64,000 nucleotides of DNA from JAOABC01 sp041287495 (lineage in GTDB: Bacteria; Aquificota; Aquificia; Aquificales; Hydrogenothermaceae). The notes beneath the pieces were generated by a model. That model did not search any database. It was not told the DNA's origin and saw only the letters and a program-made list of their open reading frames with translations. A program made the translations under genes and the position numbers. This document shows, one piece after another, positions 48,659-57,773 of this stretch. The number at the start of each line of letters is the position of its first letter. Position 1 is the stretch's first letter. Location of the stretch: contig JBEULE010000016.1 in assembly GCA_041287495.1 (NCBI GenBank), positions 1 through 64,000 on the forward strand, written 5' to 3'.

Positions 48659-50752
48659 CTAAAATCTATAAGATGCATTTACATATATAAATCTTCCCGG
48701 TTCAGGAATTTTTACAGGATTTCCACTTACAGAAATTCCTCTAAATGGATCTCTCACATAAGAGAGATAGTTGTAGTAAAATCTGTCAAATAGGTTATCA
48801 ACTCCAACACCTACAAAAAGTTTATTTCCATAATTATATCCAGCTTTAACATTCATTATAAAGTAAGAAGGTGTTTCAATCTCTTTTAAATCTGTGTCTA
48901 CATTTGACTGTTTTGCTTGGTATATTCCTTCAACAAGTCCGTAAAATCTACCATCATCATACTTAACTGCCAATCTTGTTTTAAGAGGTGGTATCTCTGC
49001 AAGATTACTGTTTTTATACTGACCACTGTCCTTCTTACCTCTCTGATAAGCAGCCCCTGCTTCAACTGATATTTTATCATTAAAACCATAAAAGATATTT
49101 ATATCACCTCCATAAATATGGGCATCTATGTTTTGATAGGTTGTACACGTAGTGGTTCCTGTACCAAGGCAATTTGATCCAGCTGGATACATTCTAAGAT
49201 AGATATAATCTGTCAAATCACTGTAAAATAGATTAACTTTTATTGCAATATTATTAACAGGATAAAACTCTCCACCTAAATCAACTTCATTATTTTTAGT
49301 AGGTTTCAAATTAGGATTACCATACCATGGAGCAGAACCACTTAAGGCAATCCATCTCTCTTCTGGGTCAGGAACCCTCACTGTGTGACCAAATCCTATA
49401 TAAACATTATTCCTTTTGTCTATGTTGTATTTAGCAAGTACATATCCAGAAGGATAGCTGTTTGTTTTTGAGAAGGTTGTTAATAATCCATTAGTAATAA
49501 AAATTTTATTATTTCCAGATATTAAATTTTTATCAGCTTTGGAATCTGTGTAGTCAAATCTAAATCCTGCATATAAAGTCCAGTTTTGTATATCTTTAAC
49601 ACCTTTAATAAAAAACCCAACATTTTTTATATTAACATCGGGAATCATTCCAGGGTTTCTGTTACTACCACCTCCTTGCACGTTATCAGCATACCATTTT
49701 CTTAAATAGTAATCAATACCAAAAGTAATATCTATAGAAGCAATATTTACATCTTTTGAAAGTTTCACACCATGCATTTTTGATTCAGCATAAGTTTTCA
49801 TACTGTATCCTAATAAAGGATAAGGATTAGAAGTAGTTCTAAAAGTGTCTCTCATATCGTGTTTAACTTCGTTGTAGTAAGCAGAGAGTTTTAATCCTAT
49901 ATCTTTTAGATAAAAGTCAGCATTAAATCTGTTTGTTCTATCATATAGAGCATCCATCTTTAAAGCTGGGTAAAGGACATTTCTGGCATTTTCAAAAGCA
50001 TAAGAAAGTTTTAATTCTGCATTTTCATTTGGAGTTATTAAAACTTTAGACCAAATCCTATCTATATTAAAAGCTTTCTCGTTTATGTATTGAGGTTTAT
50101 ATCTAGCTAGTTGACCAGAAGGAGTTGAATAAACAGCATACTCTGTTACCCTTTTACCCTCACCAGTTCTGTAAGGTTTTGAGTACTGGTTAGAAGCACC
50201 TACCAAGACTTTAATAAATTTATTTCCTACATTACCTTGAATATAACCAGTTCTGTATTCAAAACTTCCATATGTTCCCCCTACTTCCCCCCAAACTCCT
50301 TCTTTAGGATTCTTGGTTTTAACATTAACAACAGCAGCAAGTGATCCAGCATTTTCAACATCAAAAGGTCCCTCTTTTATCTCTATCTTCTCTATTTGAG
50401 GTGTAGATACATGGAAAGAAGCAGGATCCATCCTATTTGGACATGCCCCGTATATCTTTGAGTTATCAATCAAAACATTTATGTTATCCCTCATAAATCC
50501 CCTTATATTTATATCATTTGCAACTGAAGCCTTTCTCATAAAGTTTATTTCCGGATAAATTTCAGATAAAATCTCACCTAAATCTATCTGTCTTGTAATT
50601 TTAATATCTTCCTCAGTTGTTTCTTTCTTCATAGCTTCTTCTTTTTTACTTTCACCTTCACCAATAATTTTTTCAACTTTTATACTGTCCTGAGCATTGG
50701 CAAAATTGATAGCAACAACTGTAAAAAGTGTAAAGCTTGCAAGTTTCTTCAT
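48659..50752 (-). CDS. TonB-dependent outer-membrane receptor, OprC/NosA-like (copper)
   Basis: This 697-residue receptor has a signal peptide (1-20), a plug domain (about 50-150, INIRGFMRDNINVLIDNSKI), a 22-strand barrel, and a C-terminal phenylalanine. The plug bears GACPNRMDPAS, giving C104-x3-M108. A barrel loop bears KHDM, giving H298-x-M300. CxxxM together with HxM is the copper site described for Pseudomonas OprC, so copper uptake is the likely role. A lysine/glutamate-rich linker precedes the plug. Copper is needed for heme-copper oxidases. It is transcribed alone between a palindromic promoter and a good terminator. Confidence 0.85.
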   Translation of the reverse strand: MKKLASFTLFTVVAINFANAQDSIKVEKIIGEGESKKEEAMKKETTEEDIKITRQIDLGEILSEIYPEINFMRKASVANDINIRGFMRDNINVLIDNSKIYGACPNRMDPASFHVSTPQIEKIEIKEGPFDVENAGSLAAVVNVKTKNPKEGVWGEVGGTYGSFEYRTGYIQGNVGNKFIKVLVGASNQYSKPYRTGEGKRVTEYAVYSTPSGQLARYKPQYINEKAFNIDRIWSKVLITPNENAELKLSYAFENARNVLYPALKMDALYDRTNRFNADFYLKDIGLKLSAYYNEVKHDMRDTFRTTSNPYPLLGYSMKTYAESKMHGVKLSKDVNIASIDITFGIDYYLRKWYADNVQGGGSNRNPGMIPDVNIKNVGFFIKGVKDIQNWTLYAGFRFDYTDSKADKNLISGNNKIFITNGLLTTFSKTNSYPSGYVLAKYNIDKRNNVYIGFGHTVRVPDPEERWIALSGSAPWYGNPNLKPTKNNEVDLGGEFYPVNNIAIKVNLFYSDLTDYIYLRMYPAGSNCLGTGTTTCTTYQNIDAHIYGGDINIFYGFNDKISVEAGAAYQRGKKDSGQYKNSNLAEIPPLKTRLAVKYDDGRFYGLVEGIYQAKQSNVDTDLKEIETPSYFIMNVKAGYNYGNKLFVGVGVDNLFDRFYYNYLSYVRDPFRGISVSGNPVKIPEPGRFIYVNASYRF

Positions 50753-50784
50753 AGCTAACCTCCATATGTTAAATATATGTTTAT

Positions 50785-50815
50785 ATTTTAACTTGATTTA
50801 ACGTTAAAGTCAAGT
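50785..50815 (-). promoter_or_regulatory. TonB receptor promoter with palindromic operator in the spacer
   Basis: On the minus strand TTGACT (50808-50813) and TAAAAT (50785-50790) are separated by 17 bases, five of six matches each. The spacer carries the perfect palindrome TTTAACGTTAAA within a longer imperfect one (ACTTGA ... TCAAGT, 50791-50815, one unpaired base). This is the expected geometry for a repressor, plausibly copper- or iron-responsive. Confidence 0.65.
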
Positions 50816-50914
50816 AAAATTTTATCATAAAATTTTTAAATTTTCAAAATAACATTTAATGGTATAAAATAATGCAAAGGAATTTGCAAATTTGAATTGA
50901 AACGGAGGTATTTT

Positions 50915-52084
50915 ATGAGAAAGTTTTTATATCTAACTTTGTTAATTTCTTCAATATCAAATGCTGAAACTTTTGAAGAAATTCTGCAAAAAGCTTACGA
51001 AAGCAATACTATAAAAGCTAAAGAGTATGAAGTTAGGTCTTTTGAGGGGGATATAATAAAGGCAAGGGCTTTTGCTAACCCAAATGTTTATACAGAGTTT
51101 GGAAAATTGATTAGCAGAGGAAAGTCCTATGCAACATTGACAGAACTATCTTTAACTCAACCTCTATATTTATACGGACTTAGAAAGTATAAAACTCAAG
51201 AAGCTATAAACATGTATAACTCTGCAAAATACGGTTTTGATTTATTCAAGAGAGAGTTTACGGCAGAAATTTACTACCAATTTTACGAAGCTCTATATCA
51301 AAAGGAACTTTTAGATATAGCTTCAAAGGAATTGACTTTTTCCGAAGAGATTTACAACTTTGTTAAAAAAACATACCAACTTGGAGAAATAAGTAAAGTA
51401 GACCTTTTGAGGTCAGAAAAAGATTACAACCTTGCAAAAATTAATCTTGAAAAACAGAAACTTCTTTACAAACAAAGTTTAGAAAAACTTTCCGCAACTA
51501 TAGGTTATCCTGTTAAAGATGTTGAAGGAGAATTTCAAAAGATAGGAGATATTAAAGAGATAGATATATCTGAACTTCCACAGATTAAAATATATAGAGA
51601 GAATATGTCTGCCTTGGAAAATCAGGAAAATTACTACAAATCCTTGGCAAAGCCTCAATTTTCAATAGGGTTTAAAATTAAAGAAGCTTCTAACAGCAAC
51701 TATGAAGCTGGATTTTTTCTATCAGTTGAACTTCCTATTTTCTACAGATACTCAGGAGAGATAATATCAGCAAGGAATAGAAAGGCTTACTTTGAAAATC
51801 TTTCAAAATATACACAGGATAGTTTAAAGATAAAACTTGAATCTATTATGAAAACAGACCAGATTTTAAGACAGCAACTTAAAGAAGTTGATGAGAATGT
51901 AATTCCAACACTTGACCAACAGTTACAACTTGCAAATAAAAGCTACAAACTTAAAGTAATAACTCTTTTTGAACTTACAAATATTAAAAATGACTACTTC
52001 CAAAGTATGAGATACAGAGCAGAGATTTTAAACCAAATTCATAAAAACTTCTCAGAATATTTAAGGATAGGAGGTAAATTATAA
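50915..52084 (+). CDS. TolC-family outer-membrane efflux protein
   Basis: This 389-residue protein has a signal peptide (about 1-18) and two TolC-type halves: helices about 22-120 and 125-190, then a second half with LPQIKIYRENMSALENQENY and FSIGFKIKEASNSNYEAGFF. It is shorter than E. coli TolC (about 470), as in CzcC/CusC-like members. It should form a trimeric outer-membrane duct for a resistance-nodulation or ABC pump, but no pump genes are next to it. ATG at 50915 follows GGAGG (50904-50908). A TTG 18 bases upstream is less suitable. It is divergent from the copper receptor, so metal efflux is possible. Confidence 0.8.
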   Translation: MRKFLYLTLLISSISNAETFEEILQKAYESNTIKAKEYEVRSFEGDIIKARAFANPNVYTEFGKLISRGKSYATLTELSLTQPLYLYGLRKYKTQEAINMYNSAKYGFDLFKREFTAEIYYQFYEALYQKELLDIASKELTFSEEIYNFVKKTYQLGEISKVDLLRSEKDYNLAKINLEKQKLLYKQSLEKLSATIGYPVKDVEGEFQKIGDIKEIDISELPQIKIYRENMSALENQENYYKSLAKPQFSIGFKIKEASNSNYEAGFFLSVELPIFYRYSGEIISARNRKAYFENLSKYTQDSLKIKLESIMKTDQILRQQLKEVDENVIPTLDQQLQLANKSYKLKVITLFELTNIKNDYFQSMRYRAEILNQIHKNFSEYLRIGGKL

Positions 52085-52159
52085 AAGTGGTTAAAAATCA
52101 TACAATTTAAATTTAAGGTGTTTAAAATATGTTAAAAAAGTGATAGAGGAGTTAACAGA

Positions 52160-52870
52160 TTGATTGTTAAAATTAGAAGAGGAAAAGACATCCAATCTTA
52201 CACTGTGGATAACATTGATAAAAGAACAACAATACTTGAAGTTTTAGATTACATAAAATTTAATAACGATCCAACATTATCTTACCGGGTTCAGTGTAGA
52301 GCTTCTATATGTGGAACCTGTGCTGTAAAAGTAAATGGAAATACTGCTTTAGCTTGTAAAACAAAAGCTCTGGATATAGCTAACAACGATGAGATACTAA
52401 TAGAACCTGTAGGAAACTTGCCTATTATAAAAGATTTAGTTGTAGATCATGGTGAGTTTTTAGATAAATTAAAACAGGCAAAAAGTTGGTTTGTCCCAAA
52501 AGAACCATTAGAAAAGGTTTTTCCGGAAGAGATATCTACTTACGATAGGGAAACTGACTGTATTCTCTGCGGTATATGTTACAGCGTATGCCCGGTATTT
52601 CAAAATGATAAAAATTTTGGTGGTCCGATAAACTTTGTAAAGATTTTCAGATTCTGGAAAGACAAAAATGATGCTTTAGGTGATGAGAGAATAGAGATAG
52701 CAAAGTTAAATAACATAACTTCATGTATCCATTGTAAATACTGCACACTGTCCTGTCCTAAACAGATTCCTGTAGAGGCAGACATACTTCAGCTTGAGTT
52801 TTATGGAAAACAGAAAGGGATAATACAACAAAACCAGCAGATAAATAACCTCTTCGGATTTGGCTTTTAA
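52160..52870 (+). CDS. frdB: Fumarate reductase/succinate dehydrogenase iron-sulfur subunit
   Basis: This 236-residue protein has an N-terminal [2Fe-2S] domain (C46, C51, C54, C66 in CRASICGTC ... LAC) and a C-terminal two-cluster domain (C134, C137, C140, C144, and C189, C192, C195, C199). It carries electrons between the flavoprotein subunit and quinone or another donor. In a reductive TCA organism it would serve fumarate reduction, the step missing from the mdh-for operon. No flavoprotein or membrane anchor gene is adjacent. The start is TTG with GAGGAG eight bases upstream. It converges with perM, overlapping by four bases. Confidence 0.85.
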   Translation: MIVKIRRGKDIQSYTVDNIDKRTTILEVLDYIKFNNDPTLSYRVQCRASICGTCAVKVNGNTALACKTKALDIANNDEILIEPVGNLPIIKDLVVDHGEFLDKLKQAKSWFVPKEPLEKVFPEEISTYDRETDCILCGICYSVCPVFQNDKNFGGPINFVKIFRFWKDKNDALGDERIEIAKLNNITSCIHCKYCTLSCPKQIPVEADILQLEFYGKQKGIIQQNQQINNLFGFGF

Positions 52871-53928
52871 GAAATGTTATATCTATCTTTATAAAGCTGT
52901 ATAAATGTATTTAAAAGGGCAATAACAACTGGAGCAAAAAATATACCTAAGAAACCAAAGAAGTTAATACCACCTATAATCGCAAAAAACAGAATCATAG
53001 GATGTATATCAACCTTACTCCCTACGACTATAGGTCTTATTATGTTATCGATCAGACTTATAACAAAAGTCCCGTAAATAAAAAATATGATACCTGCTAC
53101 CAAACTTTTAGAGGTTAATATATATATTGCAACAGGAACCCAAACCAAAGAAGCTCCACCAAACGGTATAAAAGCAGCTAAGAATGTTAAAAAGGCAAGT
53201 AAAAGAGCATAATCAACACCGATAACAACAAAACCTAAAAAAGCCAAGAAAGATTGAGCTAATGCTACAAATACAGAACCAAGTATTACACCTTGAATGG
53301 CAAGATAAGATGTAGAAAAGAGAAAATCTTTTTCTCTTTCATCAAGAGGTATTATTGAGTAAACATATCTATACAGTTTTTCCCCATCTTTAAATAAGAA
53401 AAATATAGTAATAGCCATAATAAATATCGCTACTATAAAGATTAATGTATTTGTTGCAAAAACTTTCGCTTTATCAAAAATAAATCCGGAGAATCCTTTT
53501 ATATATTTAACGATAGATTCATAAGCTTGACTATCTAGATTGTTGTAGAATTTATCATAAAGTTTTAGATAGATGTTGTATAAAAAAGGATACTCTTTTA
53601 GCTTTTCAACTATCTTAGAGGGATCTGAAATATATCCGGAAACCGTAGGATAAAACTCTATAATCTCTTTTGTCAAAAAAGATACTATAATGGCTATAGG
53701 CATAATTATAACTGCCATAATCATCAAAGTACTGAGTAAAGAAGTAAAAACAGGCTTCTTAATCTTTTTCAGAAGAAATCTGTGGACAGGATAAAATATA
53801 AGAACCAATATTATAGAGGATGATATCAACGTTAAAAATGGTTCAAATATCTTATAACTTAAAAATAAAAAGAAAAGAAAGGAAATGACAAAAAATACAT
53901 TTCCTAACTTTTGATAATCACTAAACAA
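52867..53928 (-). CDS. AI-2E/PerM family membrane transporter
   Basis: This 353-residue integral membrane protein has about eight helices. The family signature region is at residues 200-300 (QGVILGSVFVALAQSFLAFL, then FLTFLAAFIPFGGASLVWVP), followed by the DNIIRPIVVGSKVDIHPMIL motif. The family includes AI-2 exporters (TqsA) and sodium/proton antiporter-like members; the substrate here is unknown. The start is TTG at 53928, six bases after a 32-codon gene in the same direction, with which it is likely cotranscribed. Confidence 0.8.
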   Translation of the reverse strand: MFSDYQKLGNVFFVISFLFFLFLSYKIFEPFLTLISSSIILVLIFYPVHRFLLKKIKKPVFTSLLSTLMIMAVIIMPIAIIVSFLTKEIIEFYPTVSGYISDPSKIVEKLKEYPFLYNIYLKLYDKFYNNLDSQAYESIVKYIKGFSGFIFDKAKVFATNTLIFIVAIFIMAITIFFLFKDGEKLYRYVYSIIPLDEREKDFLFSTSYLAIQGVILGSVFVALAQSFLAFLGFVVIGVDYALLLAFLTFLAAFIPFGGASLVWVPVAIYILTSKSLVAGIIFFIYGTFVISLIDNIIRPIVVGSKVDIHPMILFFAIIGGINFFGFLGIFFAPVVIALLNTFIQLYKDRYNIS

Positions 53929-53934
53929 TGTTTA

Positions 53935-54033
53935 TTACTCTTCTCCTTTCTTTAACGCTCCACCTATAAATACAATGATACCTGTTAAAATAGTAAAAGC
54001 AGTCATGATGATAAACGCTAACCAAGCTTCCAT
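53935..54033 (-). CDS. Single-helix membrane microprotein
   Basis: A 32-codon gene encodes MEAWLAFIIMTAFTILTGII and continues VFIGGALKKGEE. That is one membrane helix with a charged C-terminal tail. GGAGG with optimal spacing precedes the ATG, and the stop is a double TAA-TAA. The layout resembles small accessory subunits of transporters (MetS type). Its position directly upstream of the AI-2E family transporter suggests association with that protein, as inference. It is too short for routine gene calling. Confidence 0.6.
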   Translation of the reverse strand: MEAWLAFIIMTAFTILTGIIVFIGGALKKGEE

Positions 54034-54051
54034 GTTATACACCTCCATAAA

Positions 54052-54990
54052 TTAAAATATCTTCTGCTTGAAATAATGTATAGTATTTTCTAACCCTTTG
54101 TCAAGTGAAATCTTTGGTTCCCAGTTTAAAAGACTTTTTGCTTTTGATATATCAGGACATCTTTTTACCGGATCATCTTCCGGTTTTTCTCGAAATACTA
54201 TTTTAGATTTACTACCTGTCTTATTTAGTATTATCTGGGCAAGTTGATAGATTGTTATCTCTTCTGGATTTCCAAGGTTTATAACCTCTCCATCTAAACC
54301 ATCCTTAACAGAGGCTAAGAATATACCTTCGACTAAATCTGATATATAACAGAAACTTCTTGTCTGATTTCCATCTCCATACACAGTTATATCTTCCCCT
54401 TTAAGAGCCTGATAGATAAAATTAGGGACAACCCTTCCATCGTTTAAACGCATTCTTTCACCATAAGTATTAAAAATACGTAATATCCTCGTATCTATAC
54501 CGTGTTCTCTATGGTAAGCCATCGTCATAGATTCTGAAAATCTTTTAGCTTCATCGTAAACAGACCTTATACCTACAGGATTTACATTTCCCCAGTAATC
54601 TTCCCTTTGAGGATGAACCTGAGGGTCTCCGTAAACTTCAGAAGTGGAAGCAAAAACATACCTTGCTTTTTTTACCTTTGCAAGACCAAGTGTGTTAAGG
54701 GTTCCAAGAGAATTTACTTTCATAGTTTGAATTGGATATTTTATATAGTCAACAGGACTTGCAGGACAGGCAAAATGTAAGACTATATCTATATCATCAG
54801 CTATATATATAAAGTTAACTACATTGTAATGTATAAATTTGAAATTTTTATTTCCAAAGAGATGGGCTATATTATCAGGACTTCCTGTTAAAAAGTTATC
54901 TAAACCAATAACATAAAAACCTTCCTTTATAAATTTATCCGCAAGATGACTACCTATAAATCCAGCTACACCTGTTATAAGAACCTTCAA
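54052..54990 (-). CDS. UDP-glucuronate decarboxylase-like NAD-dependent sugar epimerase/dehydratase
   Basis: This 312-residue extended short-chain dehydrogenase starts VLITGVAGFIGSHLADKFI (GxxGFIG) and has the catalytic STSEVYGDP and SVYDEAKR (Y-x3-K). LRIFNTYGERMRLNDGRVVP and GDGNQTRSFCYISDLVEGI are typical of UDP-xylose synthases (UXS). It converts UDP-glucuronate to UDP-xylose in the cytoplasm for envelope glycans. Related 4,6-dehydratases share most motifs, so substrate is probable, not certain. It ends a run after the aldolase gene with a gap of only one base. Confidence 0.75.
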   Translation of the reverse strand: MKVLITGVAGFIGSHLADKFIKEGFYVIGLDNFLTGSPDNIAHLFGNKNFKFIHYNVVNFIYIADDIDIVLHFACPASPVDYIKYPIQTMKVNSLGTLNTLGLAKVKKARYVFASTSEVYGDPQVHPQREDYWGNVNPVGIRSVYDEAKRFSESMTMAYHREHGIDTRILRIFNTYGERMRLNDGRVVPNFIYQALKGEDITVYGDGNQTRSFCYISDLVEGIFLASVKDGLDGEVINLGNPEEITIYQLAQIILNKTGSKSKIVFREKPEDDPVKRCPDISKAKSLLNWEPKISLDKGLENTIHYFKQKIF

Positions 54991-54991
54991 T

Positions 54992-55792
54992 CTATCTACT
55001 CAGAAGTTTTATTGCTTCTTCAACAGTTATCTTCTCATGGACTATCTTTGAAAGAACAGAAGTTATAAGAGATACATCTCTATGCTGGAATATGTTTCTT
55101 CCAATCGAAAGTCCGGCACATCCTGCTACAACGGTAGCATCATATACCATTTTCAGTAAAGCTTCATCAGAATCTACCTTTGGACCACCGGCTATAACTA
55201 CTGGAACAGGACAACCTTCTACAACCTTCGAAAAACTTTCCGGGTCACCTGTATATGGGACTTTCACTATATCAGCTCCAAGTTCAGCAGCTACTCTTGC
55301 TATATGGGCTATAGCTTTTGGATCATAGGGATTCTTAACTTCCGGACCTCTGTAATACATCATTGCAAGAAGTGGCATCTGCCACTCTAAACATTTCTTA
55401 GATACCTCTCCAAAATCCTTAAGCATCTGTTTCTCATCTTCTGCACCTATATTAACATGTATAGATACTCCATCTGCACCAAGTTTTAAAGCTTCTTCAA
55501 CAGTACAAACTAAAACTTTATCATTTTTTCTCAGAGATAGGTCTGTAGATGCAGACATATGGACTATGAGACCTAAATCTTTACCTTTACCTCTATGTCC
55601 GGCTTCTACCATACCTTTATGTAAAATAATTGCATTAGCTCCACCTTCTGCTATCTTTTGTATAGTTTCTTTTAAATTAACTATACCTTCCATAGGTCCG
55701 GAAGATACACCATGATCCATAGGAACTAAAACAGTTTTCCCAGTATCCCTATTTATAAGTCTCTCTAACCTAACTCTCTTCCCAATAGACAT
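54992..55792 (-). CDS. DhnA-type class I aldolase, probably 2-amino-3,7-dideoxy-D-threo-hept-6-ulosonate synthase
   Basis: This 266-residue (beta/alpha)8 protein has the DhnA features VLVPMDHGVSSGP, GANAIILHKGMVE, the Schiff-base lysine in GADIVKVPYTGD and the phosphate-binding VVIAGGPKVDSDEAL and GRNIFQH. It matches the ADTH synthase (AroA') group of archaea and Aquificota, which makes the early intermediate of an alternative route to 3-dehydroquinate. Fructose-1,6-bisphosphate aldolase of the same family is the alternative. No aroB' is adjacent. Placement beside the UXS-like gene gives no clear pathway. Confidence 0.7.
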   Translation of the reverse strand: MSIGKRVRLERLINRDTGKTVLVPMDHGVSSGPMEGIVNLKETIQKIAEGGANAIILHKGMVEAGHRGKGKDLGLIVHMSASTDLSLRKNDKVLVCTVEEALKLGADGVSIHVNIGAEDEKQMLKDFGEVSKKCLEWQMPLLAMMYYRGPEVKNPYDPKAIAHIARVAAELGADIVKVPYTGDPESFSKVVEGCPVPVVIAGGPKVDSDEALLKMVYDATVVAGCAGLSIGRNIFQHRDVSLITSVLSKIVHEKITVEEAIKLLSR

Positions 55793-55824
55793 TTCAACCT
55801 CCGAAAAATTATTAAAGACTATTA

Positions 55825-56157
55825 TTATATATTACTTTTCTCGATAGATTCTTCGGTTTTTAGAGTGTTTTTATTTTGAGATTTTTTAACTATATCAAGC
55901 TCTTGCTGACAATCTTTCAACTGCTTTGAGAGTTTACTATTTTCTATTTTAAACCTTATCCAATCTCCAATTGTTAAAATGATAGCTAAAATAGAACCGA
56001 TTATAACACTAAAAATAATAACTATTGAAAGAGGCATAGGAACTGTTTGATATCCCGGAAGTAAATTTACAGTTACCGTCGTGTTATTCATAGCAACAAA
56101 GTAAGCAACTATAAGAAGTATAAAAAGCCAAATTATAAGCCTTAATTTACTCAACAT
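55825..56157 (-). CDS. LapA-family (DUF1049) small membrane protein
   Basis: This 110-residue protein has two membrane helices (about 7-25 and 43-66) separated by the conserved short loop with NNTTVTVNLLPGYQTVPMPL, then a cytoplasmic coiled coil (IENSKLSKQLKDCQQELDI). That is the LapA (YciS) layout. In enterobacteria LapA works with LapB in lipopolysaccharide assembly; no lapB is adjacent. It overlaps the HIT gene by eleven bases. Confidence 0.75.
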   Translation of the reverse strand: MLSKLRLIIWLFILLIVAYFVAMNNTTVTVNLLPGYQTVPMPLSIVIIFSVIIGSILAIILTIGDWIRFKIENSKLSKQLKDCQQELDIVKKSQNKNTLKTEESIEKSNI

Positions 56158-56635
56158 CTTTAAGTCTTTCCTTTAATTTTAGGTATGTCTCTTTTAAATC
56201 ATAAGAGATTATTCTTGTTTCTCCTAAAACCGGCATAAAATTTGTATCTCCATTCCATCTAGGAACTATATGGTTGTGGATATGGGTTTCAAGACCTGCT
56301 CCGGCTGATTTTCCAAGATTATAACCAATATTAAATCCATCCGGTTTTAATACTATCTTTAAAAGTTTTACCATCTTCTGACTGATAACTGATATCTCAC
56401 AAAGAGTTTCACTGTCAAGCTGAGTAAAATCTCCTATATGTTGATTTGGACAGACCATAAGATGTCCGGCATTGTATGGATAGAGATTTAGAATAACAAA
56501 TACATTTTTTCCTCTGTATAAAATAAGATTTTTTTCATCATCTTTCTCTTCAAAGGCTTTACATAAAAAACAGCCTTCTGACTTTTCAAGTCCATCTATA
56601 TACTGACTTCTCCAAGGAGAGTATAATCTTTCCAT
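56147..56635 (-). CDS. HIT-family nucleotide hydrolase or phosphorylase
   Basis: This 162-residue protein has an N-terminal zinc-type element (GCFLCKAFEE, C22 and C25), the conserved NLYPYNAGHLMVCP and the histidine triad H118-x-H120-x-H122 in ETHIHNHIVPRW. HIT proteins cleave dinucleoside polyphosphates or nucleotide-linked phosphates. The size and sequence (MERLYSPWRSQYI) match bacterial Ap4A phosphorylase-like members. Substrate is unknown. It is divergent from hemH and translationally coupled to lapA. Confidence 0.85.
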   Translation of the reverse strand: MERLYSPWRSQYIDGLEKSEGCFLCKAFEEKDDEKNLILYRGKNVFVILNLYPYNAGHLMVCPNQHIGDFTQLDSETLCEISVISQKMVKLLKIVLKPDGFNIGYNLGKSAGAGLETHIHNHIVPRWNGDTNFMPVLGETRIISYDLKETYLKLKERLKDVE

Positions 56636-56774
56636 TTTAAACCCCCTTTTATATAACTGTTAAAATTTTACTATAAATTCAAAAAATAGTTTATTAAAAA
56701 TATGTTAAAAAATATGTAAACAGTTTAGAATTTTTGGTATATTTATTTCTTATATTGTTGATAGAGGTTATAAT

Positions 56775-57773
56775 TTGAAAAAGATAGGAGTTGTCCTTGT
56801 AAATATGGGTGGTCCAGACAGCTTAGAAGCTATACAGCCTTTTTTATACAACCTTTTTTCAGACCATGATATTATTCAGATACCAAAACCAATACAAAAA
56901 CCTGTTGCCTATCTAATATCAAAGATAAGGTCTAAAAAAACAAGGAAATACTATGAGATTATGGGAGGTAAATCACCACAGAAAGAGCAAACTTTAGCTC
57001 AAGCAAAAGCTCTACAAGAAGCTTTAGGTGATAGATTTAAAGTTGTTGTAGCTATGAGGTACTGGCATCCTTTCACAGAGGAAGCATTAGAAGAACTTTT
57101 TAAAGAAAACATAGAAAAGATTATACTTTTACCTCTTTATCCTCAATATAGTAGGACAACTACCGGCTCTTCCTTTAATGAGTTTGATAGAAAAGTAAGG
57201 AGATATATAAAATCTGGTAAATTTACTGTTTTATCTACCTTAAAAGGGCAGGATAACCCTTACTACTACTCTTCAAACATTCCGATAGTAAAGATTAACT
57301 GCTACTATAACGACACTAATTATATAAAAGCTATGGTCAATAATATAAAAGAAAATCTACCTAACTATAAGGATTATTTTTTCCTGTTTTCAGCTCATAG
57401 TCTTCCACAGAAGATAATTGAAAGTGGAGACCCTTATAAAAAGCAGACAGAGGAAAGTATCAGACTTATAATGGAACATTTCCCTAATGTTAACTACAAA
57501 CTCTCATACCAAAGTAAAGTTGGTCCGGTTAAATGGTTAGAACCTTTCACAGATGAGACTATACAGAAACTTGCAAAAGAAGGTATTAAAAAATTAGCAG
57601 TAATACCTATATCTTTTGTATCTGAACATTCAGAAACTTTGTACGAACTTGATTATCTATACGGAAGTATGGCTAAAGATTTAGGTATAGAAAGTTATGT
57701 AAGAATACCTACTTTAAAAACTCATCCTCTATTTATAGATACCCTAAAAAATTTGGTAGTTAAATATCTTTAG
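56775..57773 (+). CDS. hemH: Ferrochelatase
   Basis: This 332-residue protein begins KKIGVVLVNMGGPDSLEAIQ, carries LLPLYPQYSRTTTGSSFNE and has the catalytic H208 in LFSAHSLPQK. The acidic metal-binding segment is in SEHSETLYELD. It inserts Fe2+ into protoporphyrin IX to make heme. There is no [2Fe-2S] C-terminal extension. The TTG start is preceded by AGAGG. Its end overlaps the convergent priA gene by 14 bases. It lies alone, away from other heme genes. Confidence 0.94.
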   Translation: MKKIGVVLVNMGGPDSLEAIQPFLYNLFSDHDIIQIPKPIQKPVAYLISKIRSKKTRKYYEIMGGKSPQKEQTLAQAKALQEALGDRFKVVVAMRYWHPFTEEALEELFKENIEKIILLPLYPQYSRTTTGSSFNEFDRKVRRYIKSGKFTVLSTLKGQDNPYYYSSNIPIVKINCYYNDTNYIKAMVNNIKENLPNYKDYFFLFSAHSLPQKIIESGDPYKKQTEESIRLIMEHFPNVNYKLSYQSKVGPVKWLEPFTDETIQKLAKEGIKKLAVIPISFVSEHSETLYELDYLYGSMAKDLGIESYVRIPTLKTHPLFIDTLKNLVVKYL

